Origin: Hyphomicrobiales bacterium
GTDB taxonomy: Bacteria; Pseudomonadota; Alphaproteobacteria; Rhizobiales; JAKIUO01
DNA length: 21,603 nt
Direction of reading: 5' to 3'
Assembly (NCBI GenBank): GCA_027069645.1
Contig: JALXEI010000111.1
Location: 1 to 21,603, forward strand
The translations under genes were made by a program, and so were the position numbers. Position 1 is the stretch's first letter. Every line of letters begins with the position of its first letter. The notes beneath the pieces are model-generated. The model saw only the letters and a list, made by a program, of their open reading frames with translations, was not told the DNA's origin and searched no databases. This document shows positions 14,227-21,603 of the stretch, one piece after another.

Positions 14227-15134
14227 AAACCCCTACCACTCCGGAAGGCTGGGCCATTCGTCTGTCGAAACTCATCAAGGCGTTTCATGATATCCACGGT
14301 CTTGACCGGTTTCCAATCGATGTTTCGCAAGTGGCTGGTGAATTTTCACGTCAGGTTTTTCCTGATGCCCCCATAACTATGATCAACGGCGGTAAATTCA
14401 GTAAGAAATTTGACGGCGGTAAATTCAGTAAGAAATTTGAAGGCATGCTGATGCCCTGTCCCAAGGGAACAGGAGAATGGGGCATCATCTATAATGACAG
14501 CATCACGTCACCCGGTCGTATCAACTTTACCCTGTCCCATGAACTTGGCCATTACCTCATGCATCGCCATCTTCACGCAGAAGGGATTCAGTGCTCAAGG
14601 CGCGACATGCTCCGCTGGAATTCGGAATACGGGAAAATGGAAGCGGAGGCGAACACCTTTGCTTCCTTTCTCCTGATGCCCCTTGATGATTTTCGTGAGC
14701 AGATTTCGGGTGAAAAGATATCGGTTGATCTGGTCCGGCACCTTGCTGACCGGTACCAGGTTTCGCTTACCGCCACCATTCTCAAATGGCTGAGCATAAC
14801 CGACGAGCGTGCAATGATTGTAGTTGGACGGGATGGTTTTATCGACTGGGCATGGTCGAGCAAGGCGCTGATAAAATCTGGAATATTCTATCGCGCAAAG
14901 CAGGTTGTTACACCACTACCAGAACAGTCTCTTGCTGCGGCTCGCAACCCGCTGGTCGACAATGAAGCCGGAAAGCTGCACCCAGCTGGAATCTGGGTCG
15001 GAAATGAGGAAGTGCATGAGATGACCATCCTTGCCAAAGATGGACGTTCGATTTCAATGTTGCTATACCTAAGCACCCCGTCAGTTACCGCTTCAATGAA
15101 GAATACAACAAACCTACGGACCGAATATGTATGA
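14223..15134 (+). CDS. ImmA/IrrE family metallopeptidase
   Basis: A 303-residue zinc metallopeptidase starting with GTG. The zinc site HELGH is at residues 106-110, with the third ligand probably E142 in MEAEANTFASFLL. Members of this family cleave an adjacent XRE repressor after DNA damage and release the element from repression (ICEBs1 ImmA is the model); this action is inferred here. A 27-base perfect tandem duplication (14386-14412 and 14413-14439) gives a doubled nine-residue segment, GGKFSKKFD then GGKFSKKFE, ahead of the catalytic domain. It stays in frame. The stop overlaps a small ATG frame downstream. Confidence 0.9.
   Translation: MKTPTTPEGWAIRLSKLIKAFHDIHGLDRFPIDVSQVAGEFSRQVFPDAPITMINGGKFSKKFDGGKFSKKFEGMLMPCPKGTGEWGIIYNDSITSPGRINFTLSHELGHYLMHRHLHAEGIQCSRRDMLRWNSEYGKMEAEANTFASFLLMPLDDFREQISGEKISVDLVRHLADRYQVSLTATILKWLSITDERAMIVVGRDGFIDWAWSSKALIKSGIFYRAKQVVTPLPEQSLAAARNPLVDNEAGKLHPAGIWVGNEEVHEMTILAKDGRSISMLLYLSTPSVTASMKNTTNLRTEYV
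14386..14439 (+). repeat. 27-base perfect tandem duplication inside the ImmA gene
   Basis: Two identical 27-base units (14386-14412, 14413-14439) lie back to back and in frame, adding nine residues. Perfect identity points to a recent slippage event. Confidence 0.9.
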
Positions 15135-15229
15135 AAAAAAATTTATTTCGTAATCCTGTTTTAAGGGTGGCGCAACGAACTTTGAGCGTAAACGCGAGTG
15201 AATTAACCTATGAGGTGGTATGCATGTAG
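15131..15229 (+). CDS. Possible small ORF, 32 residues
   Basis: ATG 15131 overlaps the ImmA stop (ATGA) and opens a 32-residue frame, MKKNLFRNPVLRVAQRTLSV and so on, ending in Val-Val-Cys-Met. The overlap would allow coupled translation, but the ribosome site is weak and the frame is short. It might be nothing, a leader, or a peptide linked to the downstream operon. Listed because it fills the gap and has natural coupling. Confidence 0.25.
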   Translation: MKKNLFRNPVLRVAQRTLSVNASELTYEVVCM

Positions 15230-15247
15230 ACTGTAATAGGGTAATCA

Positions 15248-15286
15248 ATGGTAAATAAATATTCTTTGAGTTCTATTTGGGAGTGA
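15248..15286 (+). other. Possible 12-residue upstream peptide ORF overlapping the decarboxylase start
   Basis: ATG 15248, preceded by AGGGTAATCA, encodes 12 residues (MVNKYSLSSIWE) and stops at TGA 15284-15286. That stop overlaps an in-frame GTG (15283) of the decarboxylase as GTGA. It could be a translational-coupling leader, or the real N-terminus separated by a frameshift. Confidence 0.3.
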
Positions 15287-16578
15287 ACAAATTGGAAGTG
15301 CGTCCTAGCAAGGAAGAAATAGATCGTTTTATTAGTCTTGCAACAAAACAGGGATTGTTGAGAGATAGTGATAATTCAGCAGTTTTTTATTCAACGCAAC
15401 ATTTGATGAGCTGCGTGCAGTCATGTCGTTCAGCCTTTGGCGAGGGCGCGCTTCATACGATAGCGGTCAAGGCATTGCCCTTTCTGCGACTACTGCGCCG
15501 CTTCAGCGCTATTGGTTATGGTGCTGAAGTAGCTTCTCACGGCGAACTTGAAATTGCCCTTGCTGCAGGGTTTGTACCGCAAAATATCGTTTTTGATTCT
15601 CCGGCGAAAACCCGTTTTGAGCTCGAATATGCCCTTTCCCTTGGTTGCCATATTAATGCGGACAATTTTGATGAACTGGAGCGAATTGATGCGATTCTTG
15701 CATCGCGCAGCGATATTGCCGCCCCTTCCATTGGTCTGCGTGTCAATCCGCAAGTGGGGGCAGGAGCAATACAATCTACCAGTGTTGCGGGAGAATACTC
15801 GAAATTCGGTGTACCACTAAAGGAACAGGGTGACCGGATAGTCAAGGCGTACGCTCGATATGACTGGCTTGATTCCATCCACTTCCATATTGGCTCACAG
15901 GGATGCTCCATCGACATGCTGGTAGACGGAGCAGCGGAGGTGGACAAGCTGATGCAAAAGATCAATGCCGGGCGCACAACACCAATCCGCAATATAGACA
16001 TGGGTGGCGGACTGCCTGCATCCTATAATTTTGGTGATAATCTGGCCTCTTTTGATGCCTATGCATCGGCACTGTTTTCCAGGTTGCCTCATTGGCAAGA
16101 ACGAACCGGCGGGCAACGCCTTATCACCGAGTTCGGACGGCATATTGTAGCAAATGCTGCCTGGGCCGTCTCAAACATTGAATATGTCAAGCCGTCCAAT
16201 GGTCTGCATACGGTTATCTGCCATTTGGGTGCGGACATGTTCTTGCGCAAGTGTTATCGCCCGGATGACTGGCACCATGAAATATCTGTTTATAATCAGG
16301 AAAGTCAGGACTTTGTTGCACAAGGCAAAAATGTGATCAAGGTGGCGGGTCCTCTTTGTTTTGCCGGTGACATTATTGGTGAAATCAGATTGGCGGAGAT
16401 TCCAAGCGATCAAGATCGCCTCATCATCCATGACGTTGGCGGCTATACGGTAAGCATGTGGTCGCGTTATAACAGCCGCTATATGCCGGTGATTTTTGAA
16501 TATGACACTTCAAACAACACGGTTTCAATTGTCAAACAAGCTGAAATCGCACAGGATTTGATAGCGTTTTGGAGTTAG
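15277..16578 (+). CDS. PLP-dependent fold-type III decarboxylase (LysA/ODC-like)
   Basis: A protein of up to 433 residues with the alanine-racemase-like barrel and C-terminal beta domain of Orn/DAP/Arg decarboxylases. PLP lysine K65 is in HTIAVKALPF. Other landmarks are SKFG (175-178), HIGSQ (204-208), GGGLP (243-247), the Glu of EFGR (E285, where most members have EPGR) and the catalytic Cys of GPLC (C361), followed by DVGGY and YNSRYMP. It should decarboxylate an amino acid; the substrate cannot be read from sequence. It is not housekeeping lysA by context: it opens a four-gene cargo operon. The start is uncertain among TTG 15277, GTG 15283 and TTG 15292; GGGAG at 15279-15283 best fits TTG 15292. 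Confidence 0.85.
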   Translation: MGVNKLEVRPSKEEIDRFISLATKQGLLRDSDNSAVFYSTQHLMSCVQSCRSAFGEGALHTIAVKALPFLRLLRRFSAIGYGAEVASHGELEIALAAGFVPQNIVFDSPAKTRFELEYALSLGCHINADNFDELERIDAILASRSDIAAPSIGLRVNPQVGAGAIQSTSVAGEYSKFGVPLKEQGDRIVKAYARYDWLDSIHFHIGSQGCSIDMLVDGAAEVDKLMQKINAGRTTPIRNIDMGGGLPASYNFGDNLASFDAYASALFSRLPHWQERTGGQRLITEFGRHIVANAAWAVSNIEYVKPSNGLHTVICHLGADMFLRKCYRPDDWHHEISVYNQESQDFVAQGKNVIKVAGPLCFAGDIIGEIRLAEIPSDQDRLIIHDVGGYTVSMWSRYNSRYMPVIFEYDTSNNTVSIVKQAEIAQDLIAFWS

Positions 16579-16591
16579 GGGGTGAAGATCC

Positions 16592-18673
16592 ATGCAGCCA
16601 ATGATAGATGACCCATGTAAAGAGGATCAACTTGGGCGCAACGAGGCGGTAGATGCGCTTGCGCATATGATAAATGCAATTGATTTCAAATCCAATTCTT
16701 CATTTACAATCGGTATTTTTGGTGAATGGGGAACTGGAAAAACTTCAATGTTGAGGCAAATTGAGGCAAAGCTGAAAGATGATTCTAGTAATTCTCCTCT
16801 GATTGTATGGTTCAATCCTTGGCAATATTCTGAAGATGACAACATCGTTGCTGCCTTATTCCTGTCTGTCGCAGACGCTATTGGCAAGCAAGCAAATTCA
16901 GAAAAAAACGATGCCGAAAAATTATTAGAATCTGCTGGGAAAGTTGCTTCGACACTGAAAAACGCGGCTACCGCGTTCATCGCCCGGGGTGAACTTTCAG
17001 TTTCAATTCCATTTTTTGCAGAAGCAAAATTATCCGGTACACCAAATTCGCCTGTTAGCGAGAATCGAGACAAAAAAATAGACCCTACTAACAAGCTCGA
17101 AAATGCTTATTCGAGTCTATATTTTGACGTGCTCTCCAGCATTTCAAGCTTGGCCAGCGATTTGCAGGGTAAAATTGTTGTCTTGATTGATGATCTGGAT
17201 CGTTGCGACGATCATAATATCATCAAGCTTTTTGATGGAATGAAAGTCTTCTTTGATTTGCCGAATTTTGTTTTTGTTGTTGGCGCTGCAAGAGCTATCG
17301 TTCGCGCCGCACTTCGAAAAAAAACTGCTTCACTTGATCTAACGGAAAACTCGATAGATGAATTATCTTACCTCGACAAGATTATCCAGTTTAGCTATGT
17401 CATTCCACCTCCAGATCCGGACCTCTTAAAGAAGAACCTGGTTGCACCTATACTTGATCGTTATGATATTGATCCATGCTATTCTGGGTTAATTGTTGAT
17501 ATCATTGACAAAAATCCACGTAGCTTAAAGCGTGTTCTCAATCATTTTATCTTCACACATTTTGTTTTGGAGCAGCGGCTTCGCGATAAACCTGTTGCTG
17601 GGCTGGTGCTCAAGGCGTCATTAATATCCTACAAATACCCGGCATTCTTTGCCGCCATTCAGCAATTTCCGAATGAATTACGCAAGTTTGAAGGGAAAGT
17701 AAAAGAAGTCAATACAGATTCAGAAACAGGCGATCCCAGATCAATTTTTGATACTGGAAATAGCGTCGTTGCCGAAGCCATTTTGCACAATACTTCAATT
17801 GATTTATACAATATTCTATCATTCCGCATTGAAGAAGAAAATTTCATCGGCCTTTCCAACCTCAGTGAATATTTATTTGGCTCATCAATTGGTGAACTTG
17901 ACGACATAATCGCATCCACCATTCCTGCAGCTGCGCAAAAATCACGCAAAACGCGGTCAGCCATGGAAGGTTTCAAGAAGCGTTTTGTCCCTATTCCTCC
18001 ATTGGAGCAAGAAATCGGCAACAAAAAAGACGGGAAATTCAATCACAAGTTCACCTCGGCATTGTTGGTTGATAGATATCCCATGACCTCAGATGTTTTT
18101 TATCAATTTATGCCGGAACTTGAAACCAGCAGCGAACCCGGAATTCCGGTCACCGGAGTTTCATGGCGTGATGCGGTCAAGTTCTGCAACAAGCTTTCTG
18201 AGCGCTATGGCCTCGATCTAGTGTACGAGGGTGTTGACGATCAAAAGGGACCGAATATTTTTTATCAAAATAATGGCTTTCGCCTGCTTACCGAAGCAGA
18301 GTGGGAATCTATAGCAAGGGATGGAGCACTGAAAGATACTGACTTGGCGGAACAAGCATGGTATTCAGCCAATGCCATGGCAAGTGTTCAACCCGTGGGA
18401 ACGAAATTACCAAACAAATTTGACCTTTACGATCTGCTTGGCAACGTATGGGAGTGGGTTAATGACTGGCATGGCAAATATCCCACAAGCGATTCCATTA
18501 ACTGGCATGGTCCTAACTCCGGTTGGGAAAAGGTTGCTCGGGGCGGATCTTGGGCAAGTTTTTCCAAACAGATTACCGCTGACTATCGTGGACATTTTGA
18601 TGTTGATCACCGAAGTGACAATATCGGGTTCAGGATTTGTAGAATTTCAACAACAACAGATGAGGAGAAATAG
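16592..18673 (+). CDS. KAP-family P-loop NTPase fused to an FGE/SUMF1-type domain
   Basis: A 693-residue fusion. The N-terminal KAP NTPase shows Walker A GEWGTGKT (44-51), the KAP hallmark WFNPWQY (73-79) and Walker B VVLIDDLDRC (196-205). No obvious membrane helices lie in the insert between them, unlike many KAP proteins. From about residue 485 to the end lies a formylglycine-generating-enzyme fold: PVTGVSWRDAVKFCNKLS, GFRLLTEAEWE, LYDLLGNVWEWVNDW, VARGGSW and DNIGFRICR. The two cysteines that bind copper in true FGE, normally after RGGSW, are absent (ASFSKQITADYR follows). The domain is therefore more likely a binding module than an oxidase. KAP NTPases include the phage-exclusion protein PifA. 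GGGGGTG precedes the ATG, 13 bases after the decarboxylase stop. Confidence 0.9.
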   Translation: MQPMIDDPCKEDQLGRNEAVDALAHMINAIDFKSNSSFTIGIFGEWGTGKTSMLRQIEAKLKDDSSNSPLIVWFNPWQYSEDDNIVAALFLSVADAIGKQANSEKNDAEKLLESAGKVASTLKNAATAFIARGELSVSIPFFAEAKLSGTPNSPVSENRDKKIDPTNKLENAYSSLYFDVLSSISSLASDLQGKIVVLIDDLDRCDDHNIIKLFDGMKVFFDLPNFVFVVGAARAIVRAALRKKTASLDLTENSIDELSYLDKIIQFSYVIPPPDPDLLKKNLVAPILDRYDIDPCYSGLIVDIIDKNPRSLKRVLNHFIFTHFVLEQRLRDKPVAGLVLKASLISYKYPAFFAAIQQFPNELRKFEGKVKEVNTDSETGDPRSIFDTGNSVVAEAILHNTSIDLYNILSFRIEEENFIGLSNLSEYLFGSSIGELDDIIASTIPAAAQKSRKTRSAMEGFKKRFVPIPPLEQEIGNKKDGKFNHKFTSALLVDRYPMTSDVFYQFMPELETSSEPGIPVTGVSWRDAVKFCNKLSERYGLDLVYEGVDDQKGPNIFYQNNGFRLLTEAEWESIARDGALKDTDLAEQAWYSANAMASVQPVGTKLPNKFDLYDLLGNVWEWVNDWHGKYPTSDSINWHGPNSGWEKVARGGSWASFSKQITADYRGHFDVDHRSDNIGFRICRISTTTDEEK

Positions 18674-19831
18674 ATGACTGGAAACGATACGTATAATCGC
18701 CATAAAATGTTGATTATTTCCACTGGTGGCACCATAGCGGGTGAGGTTGCCACGGACAAGAAGGCGGACGATTATGAAGTCAAAAAGGCTGATCATTTTT
18801 CAGAATTGATCAAGGGTGTAATCAAAGATCACCTGCGAAAATATTCAATTCAAATCGTCCCAGAGCCGCATGAGCTTTTCGAAGTTGACAGTTCCGACAT
18901 CAAACCTGAGCACTGGAAAGGAATTGCCAAGGTAATTTATGATAAATATGACGATTATGATTCATTCGTTGTCACCCATGGTACCAATACCCTAGGCTAT
19001 ACCTGCGCAGCACTATCGTTTGTTTTCCCCAACTTAGGCAAGCCTGTAATTCTCACAGGCTCCCAAGTACCTATAGATATGCCCGGTTCCGATGCTCAAC
19101 TGAATCTTGAAAATGCGGTACGCCTTGCCGCAACACCTCCCGTTTCTTCTTATACGATCCGTGGAGTTATGGCAGTATTTGGAAGTCATATAATTACGGG
19201 AACTCGCGTTAAGAAGGATACAGAATTCGATTATGATGCCTTTAAATCCTTCACCAGCGCAAGCATAGGCCGGATCGGGCGCATTATTGATATCAATATG
19301 GACAATTTGAATGCTCACCTGCGATATCAGTCACACATGGACTGGACAGTTGCAAAAGACAAAAGCAAGCTTCGTTTTGAATGTGAATTTGATCAGGATG
19401 TAGTATCACTGACGGAATTTCCAGGAATGGAGCCAGAGATTCTATTGAAACTCGCCGATCAAGGAGTTAAGGGGTTTATTATTCGCGCATTTGGTGCTGG
19501 TGACTTAAGTACATCTTTTCAAGGGGAATTTAATGAAGACGGTGAATTGGTTAAAGAAGGAGTGCTATACGAACTTAAGCAAAAGGAAATCCCTGTGGTT
19601 GCCACAACTCAAGCCCCTAATGGGCGAGCGACCATGCAGGTAAATGAGCCAGGACAAAAGCTTCTAGCAGAAGATCTTGCAATCCCAGCTTATGACATGA
19701 GCATTGAATCCCAAACAGTCAAACTTATGTGGCTACTTGCCAAAAAACGCAAAGGTGACATAAATTATGATCAGCTTCGTTCCCTTATGATCACGGATTT
19801 ACGCGGTGAAGTAAAGATAATAGAAGAATAA
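18674..19831 (+). CDS. L-asparaginase-family amidohydrolase (type I-like)
   Basis: A 385-residue asparaginase/GatD-type protein without a signal peptide. STGGTIAG (T20 equals the catalytic Thr of TGGT), VDSSDIKPEHW, THGTNT (101-106), ILTGSQVPID and RAFGAGDL are all present. The conserved lysine is probably K181 (TRVKKDTEFD). Canonical asparaginases have THGTDT; here Asp is Asn (N105), at a residue that takes part in catalysis. Activity or substrate may therefore differ. The expected reaction is hydrolysis of asparagine, or a related side-chain amide, to aspartate and ammonia. Its ATG immediately follows the KAP-FGE stop, with GAGGAG inside the end of that gene, so the two are made together. 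Confidence 0.85.
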   Translation: MTGNDTYNRHKMLIISTGGTIAGEVATDKKADDYEVKKADHFSELIKGVIKDHLRKYSIQIVPEPHELFEVDSSDIKPEHWKGIAKVIYDKYDDYDSFVVTHGTNTLGYTCAALSFVFPNLGKPVILTGSQVPIDMPGSDAQLNLENAVRLAATPPVSSYTIRGVMAVFGSHIITGTRVKKDTEFDYDAFKSFTSASIGRIGRIIDINMDNLNAHLRYQSHMDWTVAKDKSKLRFECEFDQDVVSLTEFPGMEPEILLKLADQGVKGFIIRAFGAGDLSTSFQGEFNEDGELVKEGVLYELKQKEIPVVATTQAPNGRATMQVNEPGQKLLAEDLAIPAYDMSIESQTVKLMWLLAKKRKGDINYDQLRSLMITDLRGEVKIIEE

Positions 19832-19833
19832 TT

Positions 19834-21351
19834 ATGTTCCAGAAATGCGTTCTAAAACGTCTAAGCTCATCTGGAATATGGTATCTGCACAGAGATAATA
19901 AAGACAGCCAGCATGCCAAATCATGCCGTCATGCAGTGACATTGCGTAACCGGCTTGGCGCTGTGGCAGGGCTTGGTGTGCCACTCTGGGCTGAACTAAA
20001 ATCTGAGGTGCGATTTTATCAAGAAAGTGGCACTGGCGAAATGATTGCCGTTGCTGTGCATTGTCGGGCGAATTTTGTAATTAAGGGAAATGATAGTGAA
20101 GACCGATCCTTGATACTTGATGCGATTGAACTGAAACCGGAACTCTGGAATGTACTCCCTCGAAATGATAACTCGGAAGTTCATGGACTGGTCAACCCGC
20201 TTTGTGTTGATGCCATAACAGAGGTTGAAAACCCTCAATTTGATGGTAAAATATATCAAATTTTTGACGAGAGTATTTTTGTCAGCGGTGACCTCCCCAA
20301 CACAATGATTACCAATTCGGGCAGTTTCACTAAATCAATTGAGTTCATTCCGGCAGAGTTATTTGATGTCGTTAAAGACAATTTTCCAAATACCATCCGG
20401 GTGTCCGTATGCGAGATTGATCCGGAGTGGGTAGAGCATCAAAAACACAAAGGGCAAAAAAACCGCCCGGACTGGCTGCGCTTTCCTCCACCCAAGGGGC
20501 CAAAAATTGGAATCCTGACCGGCAATTCTCCTGAGTCCGGTATCACCCTGATGGAAGATATTTTGGCTGTTTTTCGTAGAAAAGAATTGTTCAAGATAAC
20601 AGCAACCGATATCAACATGCCGGAAATAATGCTCTATTCCTGCCCGGCTTTGGGGTTGACGATGGAGCTTGTCGAACGGGAGCGGGCGGTTTGGGTTGAG
20701 GTACAAGAAGCAATCAGGCATATGATTGATGCCGGTTGTGATCTGGTTACAGTGGCGTGCAATACAACCGTTCATTTTCAGAATGAATTGCAATCAATAT
20801 GCAAGAAGGAAGGTGTAAGGTTTATTTCCATTGTCGATGCCTGTCTGGACGAACTGAAAAGAATAATTGGTCCGCAAGAAATTAATTCCGGGAAATCGAT
20901 CGGACTGCTAGGCATCGGACCTGTTATCTCGCTTGATGATGGTTACAGCGGTTACGCCAAATTGCAAGAAATTGGCCACTTCGATATTGTCGGATCAGAT
21001 GCAACGGAACTTGCATATGAGATCAAGAAACTCGGCGATGATGAAAAGCTCATAAAAAGAGTCGCTTCGCGTTTTCGTAATCAAATCAAAGAAGATCTGG
21101 CTGACGTCAATCAAGTCATCCTAGCTTTAACAGAAGCATCAATTGTCTATCGTGCCCACAAGAACGCAATTAAAGCTGAGCTTGCCAGAGATGATTTGCA
21201 TATTGATTTCATTGATCCGATCAACAGCCTGGCCAAACGGCTGGTATACGATTATCTCACGACTGGGTATCGGAAATCGGAGTTGGTCGGATTACCCGGG
21301 GATTATGATATCTCAGAAATTCTTTTTGATGCCGTTTATTCTTCAGAATAA
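19834..21351 (+). CDS. Asp/Glu racemase-like protein with N-terminal YbaK-like region
   Basis: A 505-residue two-part protein. Residues about 222-480 match the aspartate/glutamate racemase fold: KIGILTGNSPESG, then DLVTVACNTTVHF with the first catalytic Cys (C309). The second Cys, normally in a CTE motif, is replaced: ALTEAS has Leu at 432. A two-base racemase mechanism is thus unlikely, though a one-cysteine enzyme (isomerase, lyase or ligand binder) is possible. The first 220 residues are unusual; HGLVNPL, IFDESIF, MITNSGSFTKSIEFIPAEL recall the YbaK/ProX-type aminoacyl-tRNA deacylase fold. This resemblance is by eye. The gene starts two bases after the asparaginase stop and closes the operon. 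Confidence 0.75.
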   Translation: MFQKCVLKRLSSSGIWYLHRDNKDSQHAKSCRHAVTLRNRLGAVAGLGVPLWAELKSEVRFYQESGTGEMIAVAVHCRANFVIKGNDSEDRSLILDAIELKPELWNVLPRNDNSEVHGLVNPLCVDAITEVENPQFDGKIYQIFDESIFVSGDLPNTMITNSGSFTKSIEFIPAELFDVVKDNFPNTIRVSVCEIDPEWVEHQKHKGQKNRPDWLRFPPPKGPKIGILTGNSPESGITLMEDILAVFRRKELFKITATDINMPEIMLYSCPALGLTMELVERERAVWVEVQEAIRHMIDAGCDLVTVACNTTVHFQNELQSICKKEGVRFISIVDACLDELKRIIGPQEINSGKSIGLLGIGPVISLDDGYSGYAKLQEIGHFDIVGSDATELAYEIKKLGDDEKLIKRVASRFRNQIKEDLADVNQVILALTEASIVYRAHKNAIKAELARDDLHIDFIDPINSLAKRLVYDYLTTGYRKSELVGLPGDYDISEILFDAVYSSE

Positions 21352-21380
21352 GTACAACGCCGTTTTATGTCCATTCTGAA
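21342..21380 (+). other. Inverted repeat at the end of the cargo operon
   Basis: TTCAGAAT (21342-21349) and ATTCTGAA (21373-21380) form an eight-base stem spaced 23 bases apart, overlapping the racemase stop region. There is no T-tract, so it is not a standard terminator; it may slow or protect the transcript end. Confidence 0.35.
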
Positions 21381-21423
21381 CGCAAAATTTGAAAGAATCA
21401 TCACATACCGATTACGAAGAAAT

Positions 21424-21444
21424 TTGCGTCCATATTGCGTCCAT
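21424..21444. repeat. Direct repeats TTGCGTCCAT near the right end
   Basis: Two copies (21424-21433 and 21435-21444) in an 11-base phase. Tandem ten-mers about 70 bases from a tRNA boundary could be integrase arm-type sites. This is speculative. Confidence 0.3.
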
Positions 21445-21473
21445 GACGAAAAATATTTAATAAGCGCCAGAAT

Positions 21474-21505
21474 CAAAAAGCCCGTAACCATTTGATGTTA
21501 CGGGC
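21474..21505 (-). terminator. Terminator of the initiator tRNA gene
   Basis: The stem GCCCGTAAC (21480-21488) pairs with GTTACGGGC (21497-21505). On the minus strand a T-run (A's 21475-21479) follows. It sits six bases past the tRNA 3' end. A plus-strand T-run (21507-21511) also makes it usable from the left. Confidence 0.8.
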
Positions 21506-21509
21506 ATTT

Positions 21510-21587
<78 letters not shown>

Positions 21588-21603
21588 CCAAGGGAGTTAA
21601 CTA

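Noticed and set aside
15277..16578. Housekeeping diaminopimelate decarboxylase lysA
   Set aside because: The fold agrees, but the motif EFGR, the cargo operon context and the lower GC do not fit a host lysine gene.

Overview
The window looks like the right-hand part of an integrated prophage (or phage-like island) in an alphaproteobacterium, probably of the Rhizobiales/Hyphomicrobiales. The evidence is the set of small phage families on the minus strand (DUF6362, DUF6378, DUF6511, DUF669, a Sak4-like AAA ATPase), the GC-rich codon use, and an initiator tRNA at the right edge whose anticodon stem has an A:U pair where most bacteria have the first of three G:C pairs. No integrase or virion gene is present, so the other end of the element lies to the left.

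Layout. (1) 1-540: the 5' part of a cytosine-5 DNA methyltransferase, minus strand, cut by the window edge, with a terminator just upstream. (2) 540-895: no gene, but a cluster of TGTCA repeats. (3) 895-1744: a DUF1778/GNAT toxin-antitoxin pair with its own promoter and palindrome, minus strand. (4) 1865-11258: one long minus-strand early operon of mostly overlapping genes, read right to left. It holds an excisionase-like HTH, an unknown protein, the Sak4-like ATPase, DUF669, a coiled-coil protein, a Cas4-like nuclease (frameshifted), an SF2 helicase, DUF6511, a primase-helicase (frameshifted), an iteron cluster that is a good origin candidate, a RuvC-like resolvase, DUF6378, a 66-residue protein and DUF6362. 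This is a replication and recombination module. (5) 11379-13786: a minus-strand cassette of DUF2188 plus two large unrecognised proteins, ending in a terminator. (6) 13813-13879: a divergent control region with palindromic operators. (7) 13906-15134: plus-strand XRE repressor and ImmA/IrrE metallopeptidase, the likely immunity switch. (8) 15277-21351: a tight plus-strand four-gene operon of visibly lower GC. (9) 21474-21587: a terminator and tRNA-fMet on the minus strand, the tRNA 3' end facing the element, as at a tRNA attachment site.

The most interesting part is the four-gene cargo operon. It encodes a fold-type III PLP decarboxylase, a KAP P-loop NTPase fused to an FGE/SUMF1-type domain that lacks the catalytic cysteines, an L-asparaginase-like protein with an Asp-to-Asn change in a key motif, and an Asp/Glu racemase-like protein that lacks its second catalytic cysteine and has an N-terminal region resembling YbaK-type aminoacyl-tRNA deacylases. 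Its position between the immunity genes and the attachment site, the KAP NTPase (a class that includes the phage-exclusion protein PifA) and the near-absence of intergenic space suggest a cargo system acting on amino acids, possibly in defence. I do not recognise it as a described system.

Two replication genes carry single-base deletions that split otherwise clear protein families. Either this prophage is decaying or the assembly has short indel errors.
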